From Hyphomicrobiales bacterium (GTDB lineage Bacteria > Pseudomonadota > Alphaproteobacteria > Rhizobiales > Rhizobiaceae): a stretch of 64,000 nucleotides of DNA. The stretch's first letter is position 1. Every line of letters begins with the position of its first letter. The DNA lies in the NCBI GenBank assembly GCA_900472295.1, contig UCIA01000009.1, forward strand, positions 57,386 to 121,385, given 5' to 3'. Below, one piece after another: positions 35,119 to 44,056 of the stretch. Below the pieces are notes generated by a model. That model did not search any database and had not been told where the DNA came from. It saw nothing but the letters and a program-made list of their open reading frames with translations. The position numbers and the translations under genes are program-made.

Positions 35119-36108
35119 ATGCGACTTCTAAAGACCGCGCTCGTCGCGGGCGCGCTTGCCGTGCTGTCCGTCACGACCATCGCTGCATATGCTCAGGACA
35201 CCAAGATCGGTTTCATCGTCAAACAGCCGGAAGAGCCCTGGTTCCAGGACGAATGGAAATTCGCCGACCAGGCCGCCAAGGAGAAGGGTTTTACCCTGGT
35301 CAAGATCGGCGCCGAGGATGGTGAGAAGCTGATGTCGGCCATCGACAATCTCGGCGCGCAGGGTGCGCAGGGCTTCATCGTCTGCACGCCCGACGTGAAG
35401 CTCGGCCCCGGCATCGTTGCCAAGGCCGCCGCCAACAATCTCAAGCTGATGACCGTCGACGACCGTCTCGTCGGTGCTGATGGCAAGGCGCTGGAAGACG
35501 TGCCGCATATGGGCATTTCGGCCACCAAGATCGGCGAGGCCGTCGGCCAGGCGATCGTCGACGAAATGAAGGCGCGCGGCTGGAAGACCGACGAGGTCGG
35601 CGCCATCCGCGTCTCCTACGACCAGTTGCCGACCGCCGTCGACCGTGTCGAAGGCGCCATCTCGGTGCTGAAGGCCAACGGCTTCAAGGCCGAGAACATC
35701 TTTGACGCGCCGCAGGCCAAGACCGACACCGAGGCTGCGCTGAATGCGGCGACGGTCGTGCTCAACGCCCACGCCGATATCAAGAAGTGGGTCGCCTTCG
35801 GCCTCAACGACGAAGCCGTGCTGGGTGCGGTGCGTGCTTCCGAAAGCGTCGGCATTACGGCCGAAAACGTGATCGGCGTCGGCATTGGCGGCGCGGATTC
35901 GGCGATCAACGAGTTCAAGAAGCCGACCGCCACCGGCTTTGTCGGCACGGTGATCATCTCGCCGAAGCGCCACGGCTACGAGACGGCGCTCAACATGTAT
36001 GACTGGGTCGCCAACAACAAGGAACCCGAGAAGCTGATCCTGACCGCCGGTGCGCTGGCCAAGCGCGACGACTATCAGGCGGTCCGCCAGGGTCTCGGCA
36101 TCGAATAA
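35119..36108 (+). CDS. araF: L-arabinose ABC transporter, periplasmic binding protein
   Basis: 329 residues with a signal peptide (about residues 1-26, ending IAAYAQ). The mature start TKIGFIVKQPEEPWFQDEWKFADQAAKEKGF is a near match to E. coli AraF, and GFIVCTPDVKLGPGIVAKA, ATKIGEAVGQ, FGLNDEAVLGAVRA and IGVGIGGADS continue the alignment. It binds L-arabinose (and in enterobacteria D-galactose more weakly) and delivers it to AraGH. The ATG at 35119 follows GGGAGGTAA. A strong hairpin separates it from araG, consistent with high binding-protein output. It is the first gene of an operon that continues to the keto-deoxy-acid enzyme. Confidence 0.9.
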   Translation: MRLLKTALVAGALAVLSVTTIAAYAQDTKIGFIVKQPEEPWFQDEWKFADQAAKEKGFTLVKIGAEDGEKLMSAIDNLGAQGAQGFIVCTPDVKLGPGIVAKAAANNLKLMTVDDRLVGADGKALEDVPHMGISATKIGEAVGQAIVDEMKARGWKTDEVGAIRVSYDQLPTAVDRVEGAISVLKANGFKAENIFDAPQAKTDTEAALNAATVVLNAHADIKKWVAFGLNDEAVLGAVRASESVGITAENVIGVGIGGADSAINEFKKPTATGFVGTVIISPKRHGYETALNMYDWVANNKEPEKLILTAGALAKRDDYQAVRQGLGIE

Positions 36109-36119
36109 TCCTCCCTGTA

Positions 36120-36155
36120 CAAACAGGCGGCGGCTTGATGTCGCCGCCTGTTTTG
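36120..36155 (+). terminator. Hairpin with T tract between araF and araG
   Basis: AAACAGGCGGCG at 36121-36132 pairs exactly with 36142-36153 around a nine-base loop and runs into TTTTG. It looks like an intrinsic terminator but lies inside the operon, so it probably acts as a partial terminator or 3' stabiliser that raises araF transcript over araGH. Confidence 0.7.
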
Positions 36156-36179
36156 CATCACGCAGAAGGATGGACGCCA

Positions 36180-37691
36180 GTGTCCTTTCTCGACTTCTCG
36201 CGCATCACCAAGACCTATCCGGGCGTCAAAGCGCTGTCGGACGTCTCGTTCGGCGTCGACAAGGGCGCCGTGCATGGCCTGATGGGCGAGAACGGCGCCG
36301 GCAAATCCACGCTGATCAAGATTCTGTCCGGCGACCAGCATGGCGATGAGGGTGAAATCCGCATCGACGGCAAGGTACAGACCTATGCATCGACAAGGGA
36401 TGCCTTCGACAATGGCGTCATCGTCATCCACCAGGAATTGCAGCTGGTGCCTGAACTCACCGTTGCCGAAAACCTCAGCCTCGGCCGTTTTCCCGCCAGC
36501 GCCGGCATCATTGCCCGCCGCCGGATGCTGGAAGACGTCGGCGCCAAGCTGAAAGCGGCCGGCATCGACATCGATATCGGCCGCAAGGTCAAGACGCTGT
36601 CCATCGGCGAGCGCCAGATGGTCGAGATCGCCAAGGCGATCATGCTCGATGCGCGCGTCATCGCGCTGGACGAGCCGACCTCGTCGCTGTCGTCGCGCGA
36701 AAGCGAAATCCTGTTTGCCCTCATCGACCGCCTGCGCGGCGAGGGCAAGGTCATCATCTATGTCTCGCACCGGCTGGACGAAGTGTTCAGGCTGTGCGAC
36801 AGCCTGACCGTGCTGCGCGACGGCAAGCTTGCCGCGCATCACGCTTCGCTGAAGGACGTTACGCGTGACCAGGTCGTCGCCGAAATGGTCGGCCGCGAAA
36901 TCTCAGACATCTGGGGTTTTCGTCCGCGCTCATCAGGCGAGGTACGCCTGAAGGTCGACACTATCTCCGGTTCGAAACTGAAGACCCCGGCCAGCTTCGA
37001 GGCCCGTGCCGGTGAGATCGTCGGCTTCTTCGGCCTGATCGGTGCCGGGCGCTCGGAACTGATGCGGCTGGTGTTCGGCGCCGATCCGCGCTCGGGCGGC
37101 ACGATCAGCGTCGACGGCAAGATCGTCCATGCCACCGATCCGCATGATGCCATCCGCGCCGGCATCGTGCTGTGCTCGGAGGACCGCAAGCATGACGGCA
37201 TCATCCAGGGCCGCTCGATCGAGGAAAACATCAACATCTCGTCGCGGCGCCACCACACGCGCTTCGGTGTGCTGAACCGCGCCAGCGAGATCGCCACGGC
37301 CGATACCTTCATCAGGAAGCTCAAGGTGCGCACGCCCTCGCGCAAGCAGGACATCATCAACCTCTCCGGCGGCAACCAGCAGAAGGTCATTCTCGGCCGC
37401 TGGCTGTCGGAGCAGGGCGTGCGCGTGCTCATCGTCGATGAGCCGACGCGCGGCATCGATGTCGGCGCCAAGTCGGAAATCTACGAGTTGCTCTACCAGC
37501 TTGCCGAGGACGGTATGGCGATCGTCGTCGTCTCGTCCGAACTGCCGGAGGTCATGGGCATTTGCGACCGCATCCTGGTGATGTGCGGCGGCCGCATCAG
37601 CGCCGAGCTATCGCGCAACCAGTTTGCCGAGAAGGCGATCCTGGCTGCCGCTCTCCCTGATACCAAAACCCCTGACGCGATCGCTTCCTGA
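36180..37691 (+). CDS. araG: Sugar ABC transporter ATP-binding protein (two nucleotide-binding domains)
   Basis: 503 residues with two fused ABC domains, as in AraG/RbsA/MglA. The first has Walker A GENGAGKST at residues 36-44, signature LSIGERQMVEIAKA and Walker B VIALDEPTSSLS; the second has a degenerate Walker A (FGLIGAGRSELMRLVFGA), a good signature NLSGGNQQKVILGRWL and VLIVDEPTRGID. Translation starts at GTG 36180, seven bases after AAGGATGG. It powers arabinose import with AraH, whose gene begins 10 bases downstream. The asymmetric pair of sites is normal for this family. Confidence 0.92.
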   Translation: MSFLDFSRITKTYPGVKALSDVSFGVDKGAVHGLMGENGAGKSTLIKILSGDQHGDEGEIRIDGKVQTYASTRDAFDNGVIVIHQELQLVPELTVAENLSLGRFPASAGIIARRRMLEDVGAKLKAAGIDIDIGRKVKTLSIGERQMVEIAKAIMLDARVIALDEPTSSLSSRESEILFALIDRLRGEGKVIIYVSHRLDEVFRLCDSLTVLRDGKLAAHHASLKDVTRDQVVAEMVGREISDIWGFRPRSSGEVRLKVDTISGSKLKTPASFEARAGEIVGFFGLIGAGRSELMRLVFGADPRSGGTISVDGKIVHATDPHDAIRAGIVLCSEDRKHDGIIQGRSIEENINISSRRHHTRFGVLNRASEIATADTFIRKLKVRTPSRKQDIINLSGGNQQKVILGRWLSEQGVRVLIVDEPTRGIDVGAKSEIYELLYQLAEDGMAIVVVSSELPEVMGICDRILVMCGGRISAELSRNQFAEKAILAAALPDTKTPDAIAS

Positions 37692-37701
37692 GGAACCTGC
37701 C

Positions 37702-38652
37702 ATGACCGATCAGTTGAAGAAAATCCTGCTCGGCGAACAGGGCCTCGTCGTCATCTTCATCGTCGCCTTCGCGCTGGTGTCGCTGCTGGTGCCTAACTTC
37801 CTCACCGATCGCAACATGCTCGGCCTTTTGCAGTCGGTGGTCACCGTCGGCATCGTCGCCTGCACCATGATGTTCTGCCTGGCCGCGCGCGACTTCGACC
37901 TGTCGGTGGGTTCCATCGTCGCCTTTGCCGGCATGGTCGCGGTGATGGCGTCGAACTACACCGGCTCGATCATGCTCGGGCTTCTGGCGGCAATCGCCTG
38001 CGGCGGTTTCGTCGGTTTCATCAACGGCGTCGTCATCGCCAAATTCCGCATCAACGCGCTGATCACCACGCTGGCCACGATGCAGATCGTGCGCGGTCTG
38101 GCGCTGATCGCGTCCGACGGCCGCGCTGTCGGCATCAACAGCCCGGATTTCTACCAGCTGGCGCTGTCGAAGCTGCTCGGCATTCCGACGCCGGTCTGGG
38201 TTCTGGCCGTGCTGTTTTGCATCTTCGGCTTCGTGCTCAACCGCACCGTCTTCGGCAAGAACACGCTGGCCATCGGCGGCAATCCCGAGGCGTCGCGTCT
38301 GGCCGGCGTCAATGTCGACTGGACGCGCATCTGGATCTTTGCGCTGCAAGGCGTCGTCTGCGGCATTGCCGGCATCCTGCTTGCGTCACGCATCACATCT
38401 GGCCAGCCCAACGCGGCGGTCGGGCTGGAGCTCTCGGTCATCTCGGCTTGTGTGCTCGGCGGCGTTTCGCTCGCCGGCGGCCGCGCCACCATGTCGGGCG
38501 TCATCGTCGGCGTGCTGATCATGGGCATTGCCGAAAACGCCATGAACCTGCTCAACATCCCGGCCTTCTACCAGTACATCGTGCGCGGCGTGATCCTGTT
38601 GCTCGCCGTGCTGCTCGACAATCTGCGCTCGTCGGCACTGGGCCGGCGTTGA
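37702..38652 (+). CDS. araH: Sugar ABC transporter permease
   Basis: 316 residues, about nine to ten hydrophobic segments, of the BPD-transp-2 family used by CUT2 sugar importers. Visible family parts are NFLTDRNMLGLLQSVVTVGIVACTMMF, the AARDFDLSVGSIVAFAGM coupling loop, INGVVIAKFRINALITTLATMQIVRGL and GVSLAGGRATMSGVIVGVLI. It forms the membrane channel with AraG. The ATG at 37702 is preceded by TGAGGAA. It follows araG directly and is followed after 13 bases by a mutarotase gene. Confidence 0.92.
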   Translation: MTDQLKKILLGEQGLVVIFIVAFALVSLLVPNFLTDRNMLGLLQSVVTVGIVACTMMFCLAARDFDLSVGSIVAFAGMVAVMASNYTGSIMLGLLAAIACGGFVGFINGVVIAKFRINALITTLATMQIVRGLALIASDGRAVGINSPDFYQLALSKLLGIPTPVWVLAVLFCIFGFVLNRTVFGKNTLAIGGNPEASRLAGVNVDWTRIWIFALQGVVCGIAGILLASRITSGQPNAAVGLELSVISACVLGGVSLAGGRATMSGVIVGVLIMGIAENAMNLLNIPAFYQYIVRGVILLLAVLLDNLRSSALGRR

Positions 38653-38665
38653 GCTGGAGGCAGAC

Positions 38666-39547
38666 TTGCCGGACTGGCTATCCCTTGAGAGCGACCGGCT
38701 GCGCCTGCGCGTAAGTCCGCGCGGTGGCGCGATCGTCGATGGCCACACACATGACGGCAGACCCTTCCTGCGGCCATATCAGGGGAAGGGTGCGTTTGAC
38801 GTCGCTGCCAGCGCCTGCTTCCCGCTGGTGCCGATCGGCAACCGCGTCGAAGGCAATGCGTTTTCGTTCGACGGCCGGACGTTTGCGCTCGTCCCGAACG
38901 CCTCCGATCCGCTGTACATTCACGGCGACGGCTGGCTTGGCACCTGGCAGGTCGAGACGCAACGCCAGGATTTGGTCGAACTGGTCTTCGACAGGCCGGC
39001 AGGCGAGGGCTCACCCTTTGCCTACAGTGCGCGGCAATCGTTTCGCCTTGCCGGAGCGCGGCTGGAATTGGCGATGTCCGTTATCAACACCGGCGAGACG
39101 GCCCTGCCGTTCGGCCTTGGCTTTCATCCGTACTTTCCGCACACGCCGCTGACAACGCTTCTTGCGCCGGCGAGTGACTGGTGGAGCGAACGCGGCGGAC
39201 ATCTGCCGGGTGAGCGGATCGCGCTTGCCGACGATGTCGACTTCTCCACGCCGCGCCGGTTGCCGCAGCGCTGGCTGAACAATGGCTTCGAAGGCTGGAG
39301 CGGTGTCGCGCGCATTGTTTGGCCCGAACAAAGGCTGGGCCTTGATATCGAGGCGACCAAGGCGCTTGGCCGCTACATGCTTTTTGCGCCGGACAACGAT
39401 CGCAGCTTCTTCTGCTTCGAGCCGATGAGCCACACCCCCAACGCGCTGAAGCATATCGATACCGACCCGATGGGATTGCGAATACTGTCGTCTGGCGAAA
39501 ACTTTGACACCGGGTTCGCGATGACTGTCTTCGACTGGAGCGACTGA
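38666..39547 (+). CDS. Aldose 1-epimerase (mutarotase) family protein
   Basis: 293 residues of the GalM-like beta-sandwich family: RVSPRGGAIVDGHTHDGRPFLRPYQ near the N-terminus, FPLVPIGNRVEGNAFSFDG, YIHGDGWLGTWQVE with the catalytic-type histidine, GFHPYFPHTPLTTL, and a late glutamate in FCFEPMSHTPNAL. It interconverts alpha and beta sugar anomers, supplying the dehydrogenase downstream with its preferred form. Translation appears to start at TTG 38666, four bases after a CTGGAGG site; no ATG nearby fits. It lies between transporter and catabolic genes of the same operon, and ends one base before the dehydrogenase gene begins. Confidence 0.83.
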   Translation: MPDWLSLESDRLRLRVSPRGGAIVDGHTHDGRPFLRPYQGKGAFDVAASACFPLVPIGNRVEGNAFSFDGRTFALVPNASDPLYIHGDGWLGTWQVETQRQDLVELVFDRPAGEGSPFAYSARQSFRLAGARLELAMSVINTGETALPFGLGFHPYFPHTPLTTLLAPASDWWSERGGHLPGERIALADDVDFSTPRRLPQRWLNNGFEGWSGVARIVWPEQRLGLDIEATKALGRYMLFAPDNDRSFFCFEPMSHTPNALKHIDTDPMGLRILSSGENFDTGFAMTVFDWSD

Positions 39548-39548
39548 T

Positions 39549-40328
39549 ATGGCCGACCGCCTTTTGGGCAAACGCATCTTCCTCACCGGCGCCGCCCAAG
39601 GCATCGGGTTTGCTATCGCCCAGGCCTGCCTTGCCGAAGGCGCAAAGCTGTTCCTGGTCGATCTCGACGGTCCGCTGCTCAAAAAGACGGTCGCAGGCCT
39701 TGCCGCGCCGCAGGGTCATATCGGATATGTTGCTGCCGACATCAGCAACGGGAAGGCGATTGCCGCTGCGGTCAGACGGGCAGACAACGAAATCGGCCCG
39801 ATCAACGCGCTGATCAACAATGCCGGGGTGAATGTGTTCTCGACGCCGCTCAAGGCGAGCGAGAAGGAGTGGAACCGCAATTTCGACGTCAACGTCAAGG
39901 GCGCCTGGAACTGCTGCAAAGCGATACTGCCGGGCATGATCGCAAGCGGTGGCGGCGCCATCCTCAACATCGCCTCGACGCACTCTTTCACCATCATTCC
40001 GCACACGTTTCCCTATCCCGTCGCCAAGCACGCGCTGCTTGGGCTGACCAGATCGCTGGCGCTCGAATATGCCGGGCAGGGCGTGCGCGTGAACGCACTG
40101 GCGCCGGGTTATGTCGAGACGCAGAAGGTGACCGACTACTGGAACAGCCTTGCCGATCCGGCCGCCGCGCGCGCCAAGACGCTGGCGCTGCATCCGGGCG
40201 GTCGTATTGCTTCGACGCGCGAGATCGCAATGGCCGCTGTGTTCATGATTTCTGAGGAGTGTCCGTTCATGAACGCGGCCTGCCTCGTCGTCGATGGCGG
40301 GCTCAGCCAGCTGCAGCATCCCGCCTGA
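39549..40328 (+). CDS. SDR sugar dehydrogenase, probable L-arabinose/D-galactose 1-dehydrogenase
   Basis: 259 residues: nucleotide-binding TGAAQGIGFAIA at residues 14-25, NNAGVN, the serine of LNIASTHS, active-site YPVAK, and a C-terminal NAACLVVDGGLSQ. By position between a mutarotase and an arabinonate dehydratase it most likely oxidises the sugar to its lactone with NAD(P). Classical arabinose 1-dehydrogenases of Azospirillum belong to a different fold (Gfo/Idh), but SDR enzymes with this activity are known. No lactonase gene is in this operon; hydrolysis may be spontaneous or use the amidohydrolase encoded at 10113. The ATG at 39549 follows the previous stop by one base. Confidence 0.8.
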   Translation: MADRLLGKRIFLTGAAQGIGFAIAQACLAEGAKLFLVDLDGPLLKKTVAGLAAPQGHIGYVAADISNGKAIAAAVRRADNEIGPINALINNAGVNVFSTPLKASEKEWNRNFDVNVKGAWNCCKAILPGMIASGGGAILNIASTHSFTIIPHTFPYPVAKHALLGLTRSLALEYAGQGVRVNALAPGYVETQKVTDYWNSLADPAAARAKTLALHPGGRIASTREIAMAAVFMISEECPFMNAACLVVDGGLSQLQHPA

Positions 40329-40343
40329 ACGCTGGAAAACGCC

Positions 40344-42056
40344 ATGACCAAAAGACGATCGCAGCACTGGTTCGGCGGCCTCGGCAAGGATGCCTTCATC
40401 CACCGCAGCTGGATGAAGAACAACGGCCTGCCAGACGACGCCTTCGACGGCCGCCCGGTGATCGGCATCTGCAATACATTCTCCGAATTCACCCCCTGTC
40501 ACGTGCATTTCCGCGGTCTGATCGAGCACATCAAGGCCGGCGTGCTGGAAGCCGGCGGCCTGCCGCTGGAGTTCCCGGTGTTTTCGTGCGGCGAATCCAA
40601 TCTGCGGCCGACGGCGATGCTGTTTCGCAATCTCGCTTCGATGGATGTCGAGGAAGCGATCCGCGGCAATCCGATGGACGGCGTCGTGCTGATGGCGGGC
40701 TGCGACAAGACCACGCCGTCGCTGGTCATGGGGGCCGCCTCCTGCGACCTGCCGGCGATTGTCATCTCCGGCGGGCCGATGCTCAATGGCCGTTTTCAGG
40801 GCCGTGCGATCGGCTCCGGCACCGATGTCTGGAAATTCTCCGAGGACGTCCGCGCCGGCGCGATGAGCGAGCAGGATTTTGCCAATGCGGAAAGTGCCAT
40901 GTCGCGCTCGCCCGGCCATTGCATGACCATGGGCACGGCCTCGACCATGGCCTCGATGGTCGAGGCTCTCGGCCTGGCGCTGCCGGGCAACGCCGCCTAT
41001 CCCGCGGTCGATGCCCGCCGCAACCGCATTGCCCGCATGACCGGGCGGCGCATTGTCGAAATGGTCAATGAGGATCTGCGCCCCTCGGCCATCCTCAAGA
41101 AGGCGGCCTTCGCCAATGCCATCCGCGTCAATGGCGCGATCGGCGGCTCGACCAACGCGGTCGTACATCTGCTGGCGATTGCCGGCCGCGTCGGCACCGA
41201 GCTTTCGCTGGACGACTGGGACCGGTATGGCCGCGACGTGCCGACCATCCTCGACCTGATGCCGTCCGGCCGCTTCCTGATGGAAGATTTCTGCTACGCC
41301 GGCGGCATTCCGGCGGTGATGAAAGAGATCGCCGACATGCTCGATCTCGATGCGCTGACCGTCACCGGCAACAGCGTGCGCGACAATATCGCCGATGCGC
41401 GAAATGACAATCCGGAGGTGATCCGTCCGCGCGACAAGGCGCTTACGCAGCAGGGCGGCATCGCGGTGCTGCGCGGCAATCTGGCGCCCGACGGCGCCAT
41501 CATCAAACCGTCAGCTGCGACGCCCGCGCTGATGAAGCATTGCGGCCGCGCCGTCGTGTTCGAGGACATCGACGACTACAAGGCGCGTGTCGACGATCCC
41601 GCGCTCGACATTGACGAGACCTCGATCATGGTGCTGAAGAATTGCGGGCCGAAGGGTTATCCCGGGATGGCCGAGGTCGGCAACATGGCGCTGCCGCAGA
41701 AGCTGTTGAAGCAGGGCGTGCGCGACATGATCCGCATTTCCGACGCCCGCATGTCCGGCACCGCTTTCGGAACGGTGGTGCTGCATGCGGCGCCCGAGGC
41801 TGCCGTAGGCGGGCCGCTGGCGCTGGTCAGGAGCGGTGACGTCATCGAGCTCGATGTCGAAGCGCGAAAGCTGCACCTCGAAGTCTCGGAGCAGGAACTG
41901 GCGCGGCGGCGCGAAACCTGGCAGCCGCCGGTCCCGGCGATGCGTGGCGGCTACCAGAGCCTTTATGTCGACCGTGTGCTGCAAGCGAACCGTGGCGCCG
42001 ACCTCGATTTTCTTGTCGGCAGCCGCGGCCATGCCATTCCACGCGAAAGCCATTGA
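40344..42056 (+). CDS. L-arabinonate dehydratase, IlvD/Edd family
   Basis: 570 residues, the sugar-acid branch of the IlvD/Edd iron-sulfur dehydratases. It has FEFTPCHVHFRG-type cluster cysteine context (NTFSEFTPCHVH), MAGCDKTTPSLVMGAAS, SRSPGHCMTMGTASTM with the second and third cluster cysteines, GGSTNAVVHLLAIAGR and ISDARMSGTAFGTVVLHAAPEA. The R. leguminosarum L-arabinonate dehydratase belongs here and has a [2Fe-2S] cluster and Mg. It removes water from L-arabinonate (and some D-galactonate or D-fuconate) to give the 2-keto-3-deoxy acid. It sits 15 bases after the dehydrogenase gene; the ATG at 40344 is unambiguous. Confidence 0.9.
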   Translation: MTKRRSQHWFGGLGKDAFIHRSWMKNNGLPDDAFDGRPVIGICNTFSEFTPCHVHFRGLIEHIKAGVLEAGGLPLEFPVFSCGESNLRPTAMLFRNLASMDVEEAIRGNPMDGVVLMAGCDKTTPSLVMGAASCDLPAIVISGGPMLNGRFQGRAIGSGTDVWKFSEDVRAGAMSEQDFANAESAMSRSPGHCMTMGTASTMASMVEALGLALPGNAAYPAVDARRNRIARMTGRRIVEMVNEDLRPSAILKKAAFANAIRVNGAIGGSTNAVVHLLAIAGRVGTELSLDDWDRYGRDVPTILDLMPSGRFLMEDFCYAGGIPAVMKEIADMLDLDALTVTGNSVRDNIADARNDNPEVIRPRDKALTQQGGIAVLRGNLAPDGAIIKPSAATPALMKHCGRAVVFEDIDDYKARVDDPALDIDETSIMVLKNCGPKGYPGMAEVGNMALPQKLLKQGVRDMIRISDARMSGTAFGTVVLHAAPEAAVGGPLALVRSGDVIELDVEARKLHLEVSEQELARRRETWQPPVPAMRGGYQSLYVDRVLQANRGADLDFLVGSRGHAIPRESH

Positions 42057-42064
42057 GCGAGCCA

Positions 42065-42970
42065 ATGCCTAATTTCCGTCCCGACGATTTCCACGGCATT
42101 CACGCCATTCTCTACGCGCTCTTCGACGCCCAGGAAAAACTCGACCGCGCGGCAATGCGCCGGCAGGTCGAGATCTGCCGGGCGACCGGCGTGCACGGCA
42201 TGGCAGCACTTGGTCTGGCGACGGAAGTCGCAAAGCTGACCGAGGCCGAGCGGCGGACAATTATGGATTGGACGGCGGAAGACACCGCAGGCAAGGTGCC
42301 ACTCGCTTTCACCATTTTCGGCTCGTCGGTTACCGAACAGGTCGCGCAGGTGCGGCACGCCGAAGGCGTCGGCGCCGATTGGGTGATCCTGCAGCCGCCG
42401 CCTGTCGGATCCTACGGAGCGACGGAATACATCCGCTTCTTCGGCCGTGTCGCCGAGGCGACTGACCTGCCGGTGGCGATCCAGAACGCGCCGGCCTTTT
42501 TCGGACGCGGCCTGACAGCGGATGAAATCCGCGACCTCGTCACGCTTCATCCCAACATCCAGCTGATCAAGGGCGAGGGGCCGGTCACCGACATTGCCGG
42601 GCTGATCGAACGCACCGAGGGGGGCATTCCCGTCTTCAACGGGCGCGGCGGGCTGGAATTGATCGACAATTTTCGCATCGGTTGTCGCGGCATGATCCTG
42701 GCGCCTGACTGCATCGACATCGCAGTGCGCGCCTATGAGGCCTTCCGCGCCGGCGATGAAGCCGCGGCGCAAGCCGAGTACGCAAAAATGCTGCCGGCTG
42801 CGGTCTTTGTCATGCAAGGTATCGAGAACCTGATCTGCTACGGCAAGCGGCTGTTCGGCGCCCGCGCCGGTCTGCCGATACACGACCGGTCGCCGGCGAT
42901 GCGGCCGAACGAAGTCGGCCTCGCGATGGTGGAGCGCTTTGCTTCCCGCCTTGGCAGACTGCCGGGATAG
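42065..42970 (+). CDS. DHDPS/NAL-family 2-keto-3-deoxy sugar acid dehydratase or aldolase
   Basis: 301 residues, a class-I TIM-barrel with Schiff-base lysine in QLIKGEGPV and IQNAPAF preceding it. The usual GSTGE substrate loop reads GLATEVAKL, a variant seen in L-2-keto-3-deoxyarabonate dehydratases and in related aldolases. With arabinonate dehydratase upstream the substrate is probably L-2-keto-3-deoxyarabonate. If a dehydratase, it makes alpha-ketoglutarate semialdehyde, and the needed dehydrogenase is not in the window; if an aldolase, pyruvate plus glycolaldehyde. The ATG at 42065 is preferred; a TTG at 42053 overlaps the previous stop. It is the last gene of the operon. Confidence 0.85.
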   Translation: MPNFRPDDFHGIHAILYALFDAQEKLDRAAMRRQVEICRATGVHGMAALGLATEVAKLTEAERRTIMDWTAEDTAGKVPLAFTIFGSSVTEQVAQVRHAEGVGADWVILQPPPVGSYGATEYIRFFGRVAEATDLPVAIQNAPAFFGRGLTADEIRDLVTLHPNIQLIKGEGPVTDIAGLIERTEGGIPVFNGRGGLELIDNFRIGCRGMILAPDCIDIAVRAYEAFRAGDEAAAQAEYAKMLPAAVFVMQGIENLICYGKRLFGARAGLPIHDRSPAMRPNEVGLAMVERFASRLGRLPG

Positions 42971-43021
42971 GGCTCTATCCCTGCGGCGTCGATCGCCGTC
43001 TGGCTGCGCGAGCAATTGCGA

Positions 43022-43969
43022 TCAGAAGCGCTCGCGATAGTCGCGCGGGTTGGTGCCCAGCACGCGCAGAAAGCCGCGCCGCATGGTTTCTTCCGAGCCG
43101 AAACCGCAGCGGCGTGCCGTCTGGTTGACCGGCTGGCCGCGCTCCAGCATCCGTCGCGCCGCCTCGATCCGGATCTCCTCGATTGCGCGAGCAGGTGTCC
43201 GGCCCGTGGCCTCATGGTAACGCCGCGAGAAACTGCGCGGGCTCATATTGGCGTGGTCTGCCAACTGCGACAGCGACAGGTCGCCGGCCAGGTTTTCGAG
43301 GATCTAGCCATGCAGCCGGTCGAAGCGTCCGTCACCTTGCTGCAGCTTGAGGGTCTGGCTGAATTGCGCCTGGCCGCCGGGGCGTTTCAGGAAGACCACC
43401 AGCTCGCGCGCCACGCTGAGCGCCGTGTGCCGGCCAAGATCGGCCTCGACGAGGGAGAGGGCGAGATCGATCCCCGCGGTTACACCGGCCGATGTCCAGA
43501 CATTGCCGTCGCGAATGAAGATCGGGTCGGGTTCGAGGCGGACCGCCGGAAAGCGGCGGGCGAACTCCGCGCAGCGTCCCCAGTGGGTGACCGCGCGGCG
43601 GCCGTCGAGCAGGCCTGCCGTCGCCAGCAGCATGGCGCCGCTGCAGACCGAAGCCGTTCGCGTGGCATCGCGCGAGCGGCCGGCGATCCATTGGACAAGC
43701 TCGGAATCCTCGCAGGCTGCGTTGACGCCCCATCCGCCGGGCACGACCAGCGTGTCGATCTCATCTCCGTGCGCCGGCAGGGCTGCTGCCTCCAGCACGA
43801 GGCCGGCCGATGTCCTGATCCGCGGCGAGGCGGCGACGACCATGACTTCGTAGGGGGCCGGCTCGCCAGCCTGCCTCTTGAAGTCATTGGCGCTGGCAAA
43901 GACCTGAAGCGGTCCGCTGACGTCGAGGAGCTGGATATCGGGATAGGCAAGCACTTCGATACGGCGCAT
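43022..43969 (-). pseudogene. GlxA-type AraC-family regulator interrupted by an amber codon
   Basis: A single frame of 315 codons with one internal TAG at 43304-43306 (codon 222). The first part is a DJ-1/PfpI-like domain (RRIEVLAYPDIQLLDVSGPLQV, LVVPGGWGVNAA, ASVCSGAMLLATAGLLDGR, THWGRC). The part after the stop is an AraC DNA-binding domain (ILENLAGDLSLSQLADHANMSPRSFSRRY, NQTARRCGFGSEETMRRGFLRVLGTNPRDYRERF). The stop falls at the W of the WIxxNL start of the AraC domain, so TGG to TAG is the simple explanation. Unless the codon is read through, the product cannot bind DNA. No other damage is visible. The gene diverges from the DJ-1/PfpI gene at 44057, its likely target. Confidence 0.88.
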
Positions 43970-44056
43970 CGGGTTTGGCCTGAAACGAGGGGTGAATGGC
44001 AATCGTGCCAAACCATGACGCCCTAGATTGCCGGGAGTCAACCCACGGAGATTTCC

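Noticed and set aside
39084..41168. Long minus-strand open frame opposite the mutarotase, dehydrogenase and arabinonate dehydratase genes
   Set aside because: It spans three well-recognised plus-strand genes, has low-complexity His/Arg/Ala-rich translation and no ribosome site; long antisense frames are expected at this GC content.
43022..43264. Separate short AraC-type gene starting at 43264
   Set aside because: It is in the same frame as the preceding DJ-1-like part and lacks the first helix of its own domain, so it is the severed end of one gene.
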